Source: Undibacterium sp049340185 (GTDB lineage Bacteria > Pseudomonadota > Gammaproteobacteria > Burkholderiales > Burkholderiaceae_D). From it: a DNA stretch of 64,000 nucleotides. Below, piece after piece: positions 60,795 to 64,000 of the stretch. The DNA lies in assembly GCF_049340185.1 (NCBI RefSeq), contig NZ_JBMPPC010000004.1:186001-250000 (forward strand), written 5' to 3'. The notes beneath the pieces are model-generated. The model made no database searches and was not told the origin of the DNA. It was given only the letters and a program-made list of their open reading frames with translations. The first letter of the stretch is position 1; every line of letters begins with the position of its first letter. The position numbers were made by a program, and so were the translations under genes.

Positions 60795-61137
60795 TGCGCG
60801 TCCCTCTTTTGGTTAATAAACAGATTAGAAAACGTAAATTCCAAGCTGGTATTAGCAGGAGTCGTGCCAACTAGACAAAGTAACGAAATAAAATTCGCCA
60901 AAATCTCAATACTCCCGCAGCAAACACTGACAACACCGGACAAAACGGCGTCATGTGCGCATTTGATTCAAGGGATGCGCTATCATTCCAATGACGATAA
61001 AATGCTTTTTACTAGTTAGCAGGCGATTTATTTTAAGTTGCACCAAGGCGTCGCACCAATTTAATGCAAATCCAAAATAAATCAGCCCACATCACCGCAC
61101 CAGTATCGTGCAATTTTTAGTTATTACAAGGATTCTT
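60795..61137. promoter_or_regulatory. Divergent region between porin operon and ubiK
   Basis: These 343 bp hold the sigma-54 promoter for the porin operon (listed separately). A pair of near-identical GCACCAA motifs (61040-61046 and 61053-61059, direct orientation) is weakly reminiscent of NtrC half-sites but not inverted. A clear ribosome-binding site (CAAGGATT, 61127-61134) precedes ubiK. No gene is seen. Confidence 0.6.
60854..60869 (-). promoter_or_regulatory. Sigma-54 promoter of the porin-glnK-amtB operon
   Basis: The minus strand reads TGGCACGACTCCTGCT: perfect -24 TGGCACG, exact GG-N10-GC spacing and CTGCT at -12. It lies about 60 bp upstream of the porin start. Nitrogen-limited activation by NtrC is expected for a glnK-amtB operon, but no NtrC site was recognised with confidence. 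Confidence 0.9.
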
Positions 61138-61380
61138 ATGAGTAAGCCTGATTTTTTCAATGAGATTCAATCTAAAATCAATCAGGTTTTAGAGAACTCC
61201 CCCGCCAAAGATATAGAAAAAAATGTCAAAGCAATGATGAGCCAAGGCTTCTCCAAGCTAGACCTGGTGACCAGGGAAGAATTTGATATACAGGCACAGG
61301 TTTTGACTAAAACCAGAGCCAAACTAGATACTCTTGAAGCGCGGATTGCGGAATTAGAAACTGCGGCCAAAAACCGATAA
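61138..61380 (+). CDS. ubiK: Ubiquinone biosynthesis accessory factor UbiK
   Basis: This 80-residue coiled-coil protein (BMFP/DUF526 family) begins MSKPDFFNEIQSKINQVL. Its C-terminal half (REEFDIQAQVLTKTRAKLDTLEARIAELE) is the characteristic coiled coil. It assists the aerobic ubiquinone-synthesis complex, often near glnK-amtB in betaproteobacteria. The ATG at 61138 follows a CAAGGATT ribosome-binding site; a start further upstream is not supported. Confidence 0.9.
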   Translation: MSKPDFFNEIQSKINQVLENSPAKDIEKNVKAMMSQGFSKLDLVTREEFDIQAQVLTKTRAKLDTLEARIAELETAAKNR

Positions 61381-61796
61381 TATCCTTGCCAATCTATAAA
61401 CATCATATTCCAGAATACAAACTACTGCTGTGACGCATAGAACTACGGGGCTGTTGCACTCAGCCAGCGGCAAACTCGGGCACGACATACAAAAAAGCCG
61501 TTCCCAACGCACCCTAAACCACCGTGCAATCTTATCTGGCGAATCTTGTATGCCTAAGACTTATAAGGCGGACTTGTGTTGGAAGTATGCCTGTATTGAA
61601 TTCATCAGCACGTACTTACCCGTGCAATGCAGGCTCTCTCAACGCTCTTGAGAGAGCCTGCATTGTCCACATAATCTATTTTCAACCTGCTAAGACAAAG
61701 GTTCATCTCTATTTATTGGCTTTCGTCGGATAACGGGCGACGCCCTGAAACATGCTCGCTAACCTTGGCGACAATTGCAATCATCAGGAAATCACC
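61381..61796. other. Intergenic region with a perfect 18-bp hairpin
   Basis: These 416 bp lie between ubiK and the histidine kinase gene. The main feature is the 18-bp inverted repeat at 61625-61665 (see repeat entry). A short open frame at 61430-61651 has an unconvincing composition and no ribosome-binding site. I see no other gene. Confidence 0.6.
61625..61665. repeat. Perfect 18-bp inverted repeat with 5-nt loop
   Basis: CAATGCAGGCTCTCTCAA (61625-61642) pairs exactly with TTGAGAGAGCCTGCATTG (61648-61665) around CGCTC. No T run follows, so it is not a classic terminator. The long perfect stem is unusual for chance and may be a processed RNA hairpin, a terminator variant or a mobile-element remnant. 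Confidence 0.8.
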
Positions 61797-63059
61797 ATGT
61801 TCACCAGCTTAGTATTTATTCTTCGTAAAACCTTTGGAGGGATGGTCATACTCAGTGTATTCATTGTATTAGTGGTCAATGTGGTGTTTAGATACAATCC
61901 ACCGGATTGGTTTTTTTTGGTCCCTGTAGTGCTAAGTGCGTTAATTGCTGCCGTGGCATTTTCACACGTACGTCGGGTACGTTTGATTTCTATAGAAGTC
62001 ACCGCCAGTACTCTGGCCAACCGGCAGCGCCGTCAGATCGAGATCCCTTTAGAAACAAGTCTAGCGTTTGCTTTAGTGGAGGCGGCGATACGCGAATTGC
62101 CCGGGGTAGAGCGAGTTGAAAGTGCCCACGACAGCCTGCAAGTGCGCGCCAAAATTAAACGCATCAATCCCTATCAAGATCATTTTTTCAGTCAGATCAA
62201 ATGTTTAAGCTGGCTGGTGACTAAACGCAATCAGATACTGGCGACTGTCACACCTGGTGACGATGTGGGCAGCATCAGCGTACTTTGCGAACCAGAAAAA
62301 GCCGTGTGGACCGATCTGTTTTTGGTCGACAACGGTACCAATTTAGAAAATATGCAGGCGATCGGCCGCGCTATTTCGCGTCGGATAGCAGAACAGCGCC
62401 ACCAGGAAAAGGTCAGCGCGCAACAAACGGTCATTGAAAAAGAACTCACGGTTGCCAAACTCAATCTCTTGCATGCACAGGTAGAGCCGCATTTTTTGTA
62501 CAACACCTTAGCCAGCGCGCAAATCTTAACGCGCACCGATCCAGCTGGAGCGGATCAGATGCTGGGTAATCTCATTACTTACCTGCGCTATTCACTTCCA
62601 CGCACTGAAGATTCTTTATCGACCCTGGGTGAAGAGCTTGAACGTACCAAAGCCTACTTGGATATTATGAAAATACGCATGGGCAGTCGCCTGCAATTAC
62701 AAATTGAAGTTGGTGATAATTTACGCAAGGTTTTATTTCCCAGCATGATGTTGCAAACCCTGGTCGAGAACGCCATTAAACATGGCTTGGAACCACAATC
62801 CGGCGGCGGCACGATTTGGATCCTGGCGCGCTTTAATGAACATCACGAGCAATCCGTCTCGGTCACGGTGGCAGATGACGGCCATGGCTTCAGCGCAGAG
62901 GGCGCGGGCACAGGTATAGGTTTGCACAATGTACGTGAGCGCCTGCGTTTGGCCTACGGTGCCACTGCCTCATTTGCGATAGTCGCCAATTTTCCTAGCG
63001 GTGTCACCGCTACCATCAATGTCCCTGCTAACTTCTTGCAGGGTGCAAGTCATGCATAA
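61797..63059 (+). CDS. LytS-like sensor histidine kinase
   Basis: The ATG at 61797 (AGGAA 6 bp upstream) is preferred over 61752. The 420-residue protein has two membrane helices (about 12-30 and 38-56) and a linker region. The His_kinase dimerisation motif is LHAQVEPHFLYNTL with phospho-acceptor His232. The ATP-binding domain has the N box (TLVENAIKHGLEPQ) and DDGHGF and GTGIGLHNVRERL. It is the partner of the LytTR regulator that overlaps its stop by 8 bp. Confidence 0.92.
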   Translation: MFTSLVFILRKTFGGMVILSVFIVLVVNVVFRYNPPDWFFLVPVVLSALIAAVAFSHVRRVRLISIEVTASTLANRQRRQIEIPLETSLAFALVEAAIRELPGVERVESAHDSLQVRAKIKRINPYQDHFFSQIKCLSWLVTKRNQILATVTPGDDVGSISVLCEPEKAVWTDLFLVDNGTNLENMQAIGRAISRRIAEQRHQEKVSAQQTVIEKELTVAKLNLLHAQVEPHFLYNTLASAQILTRTDPAGADQMLGNLITYLRYSLPRTEDSLSTLGEELERTKAYLDIMKIRMGSRLQLQIEVGDNLRKVLFPSMMLQTLVENAIKHGLEPQSGGGTIWILARFNEHHEQSVSVTVADDGHGFSAEGAGTGIGLHNVRERLRLAYGATASFAIVANFPSGVTATINVPANFLQGASHA

Positions 63060-63852
63060 AATGCTTACGTGTGTGGTGGCCGAAGATGAAGTCTTGCTCA
63101 GGTTATCATTACTGGACTCATTAGCACAGGTCTGGCCTAATCTGAAAATACTTGCTGCTTGCGATGATGGTGGCAGCGCGCTGGAAGCGATCGCGATGCA
63201 CCAGCCGGATATAGCCTTTCTGGATATCCGCATGCCAGGCTTAAGTGGTTTAGAAGTAGCAGAGGCAATGACAATGACCAGCCCCAAGACGCAAATCGTG
63301 TTTGTGACTGCCTATGACCAATATGCTATCGATGCATTCGAAAAGGGTGCGGTCGATTATCTTTTAAAGCCCATCACAAATGAGAGACTAATAAGTACTG
63401 CCAAGCGTCTGCAAACGCGCACCATTAACAGCAACGACAGCAATAACAACGGTGCCAATGATAGCGCTACAATGACTGCCTTGATTAGGCAACTTAGTTC
63501 AAGCTTACCTAATCCGGCGAGGCCGGAACCGTTAGTGTGGATTACCGCCAGTGCCGGAATGGAAACACGATTGATCATGATAGATGATATCGCCTATTTT
63601 CAGGCGGACAACAAATACACGGTGGTTATGACGGCTCAGGGTGAAGCCTTGTTACGCAAACCCATCAGAGAACTATTAGACTTGCTTGATCCTGCTATTT
63701 TCAAACAAATTCATCGCTCTACCATCGTCAATATTAAGGCGATCGCCTCCGTCACACGTGAAGATACCGGCAAGGGTATTATCAAACTCAAAACACGACC
63801 AGAAACGCTGAGCGTTAGCCAGCCATTTATGATTATCTTCAGGAATATGTAA
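63052..63852 (+). CDS. LytTR-family response regulator
   Basis: The ATG at 63052 overlaps the kinase stop; an AGGG site lies about 10 bp upstream. The 266-residue protein has a receiver domain with phospho-acceptor Asp58 (IAFLDIRMPG) and the LLKPIT lysine loop. A polar Asn/Ser-rich linker follows at about 120-140. The C-terminal LytTR DNA-binding domain has IAYFQADNKYTVVM, LLDLLDPAIFKQIHRSTIVNIKAI and TLSVSQPFM. Such regulators bind short direct repeats, often upstream of their own targets. The target genes are outside this window or not evident. Confidence 0.93.
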   Translation: MHKMLTCVVAEDEVLLRLSLLDSLAQVWPNLKILAACDDGGSALEAIAMHQPDIAFLDIRMPGLSGLEVAEAMTMTSPKTQIVFVTAYDQYAIDAFEKGAVDYLLKPITNERLISTAKRLQTRTINSNDSNNNGANDSATMTALIRQLSSSLPNPARPEPLVWITASAGMETRLIMIDDIAYFQADNKYTVVMTAQGEALLRKPIRELLDLLDPAIFKQIHRSTIVNIKAIASVTREDTGKGIIKLKTRPETLSVSQPFMIIFRNM

Positions 63853-64000
63853 ACCAATATTGCGTACGCCAGCCGTGCACAACATGGATTACTGCGTTCA
63901 ATACAGTTGTAGTCAAGAACAGTCAAAATCGGTCAATATCAAATTCAAGTTCAACCAGCACAGACCAACTTCCTGGCAATTTTTATACCTCTCATTTTTG

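Noticed and set aside
61040..61059. GCACCAA pair as NtrC site
   Set aside because: The two copies are in direct orientation, whereas NtrC sites are inverted (TGCACCA-N5-TGGTGCA-type). I could not confirm it.
61430..61651. Open frame between ubiK and the histidine kinase
   Set aside because: No ribosome-binding site, an odd composition, and it runs into the perfect inverted repeat. I treat the region as non-coding.

Overview
The window looks like a chromosomal stretch of a Gram-negative betaproteobacterium. An Oxalobacteraceae-type genome of moderate GC, for example Undibacterium-like, is my best guess. That rests on gene content (a complete XrtA/PEP-CTERM exopolysaccharide locus, a TorF-type porin next to glnK and amtB with an Ala-rich AmtB leader, and ubiK), not on any ribosomal marker. 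No rRNA, tRNA, insertion sequence, prophage or CRISPR array was seen.

About 56 kb (1-56,000) is one large exosortase-A (XrtA) exopolysaccharide and protein-sorting region. On the plus strand (2,015-17,469) lie the chain-length determinant, tyrosine autokinase, outer-membrane beta-barrel protein, ExeA-like ATPase, UDP-GlcNAc 2-epimerase, polysaccharide deacetylase, FemAB-like protein, glycosyltransferases, an XrtA-EpsI fusion and an asparagine-synthase-like amidotransferase. The Wza-like export lipoprotein (871-1,503) is inverted and diverges from this operon. A plus-strand modification block follows (17,686-22,635): an acyltransferase, an MBOAT O-acyltransferase with an SGNH-like partner, and a PEP-CTERM protein.

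From 22,757 to 53,535 nearly everything is on the minus strand. It holds further glycosyltransferases, deacetylases (one fused to a glycosyltransferase), an ATP-grasp ligase, a Wzx-like flippase, an O-antigen-ligase-like protein, a large lipoprotein, the XrtA-associated decarboxylase and acyl-CoA ligase, the PrsK/PrsR regulators, the EpsB-type priming transferase, a second PEP-CTERM protein, a CoA-ligase-like protein, an N-acyltransferase and a lytic transglycosylase. Upstream of these sits an 'HPr-rel-A' cassette (PqqD-like, HprK-like kinase, nucleotidyltransferase) preceded by a Tat-exported Cys-containing protein. Diverging from it on the plus strand are an acyl carrier protein and the two exosortase-A-associated hydrolases, which complete the acyl/amine module whose ligase and decarboxylase lie 13 kb away.

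The last 8 kb is housekeeping: a TPR protein, a nitrogen-regulated porin-glnK-amtB operon with a strong sigma-54 promoter, ubiK, and a LytS/LytTR two-component pair.

In the likely division of labour, EpsB primes, the glycosyltransferases build, Wzx flips, the ligase-like protein polymerises, and the chain-length protein, kinase and Wza-like lipoprotein export the polymer, while acyl and amino substituents are added. XrtA then processes PEP-CTERM proteins, and PrsK/PrsR with sigma-54 probably controls them: both PEP-CTERM genes carry -24/-12 elements with the correct GG-N10-GC spacing. The least explained features are the HPr-rel-A cassette with its Tat protein, and two 11-bp-phased TTGAAT repeat arrays placed at similar distances upstream of two genes.
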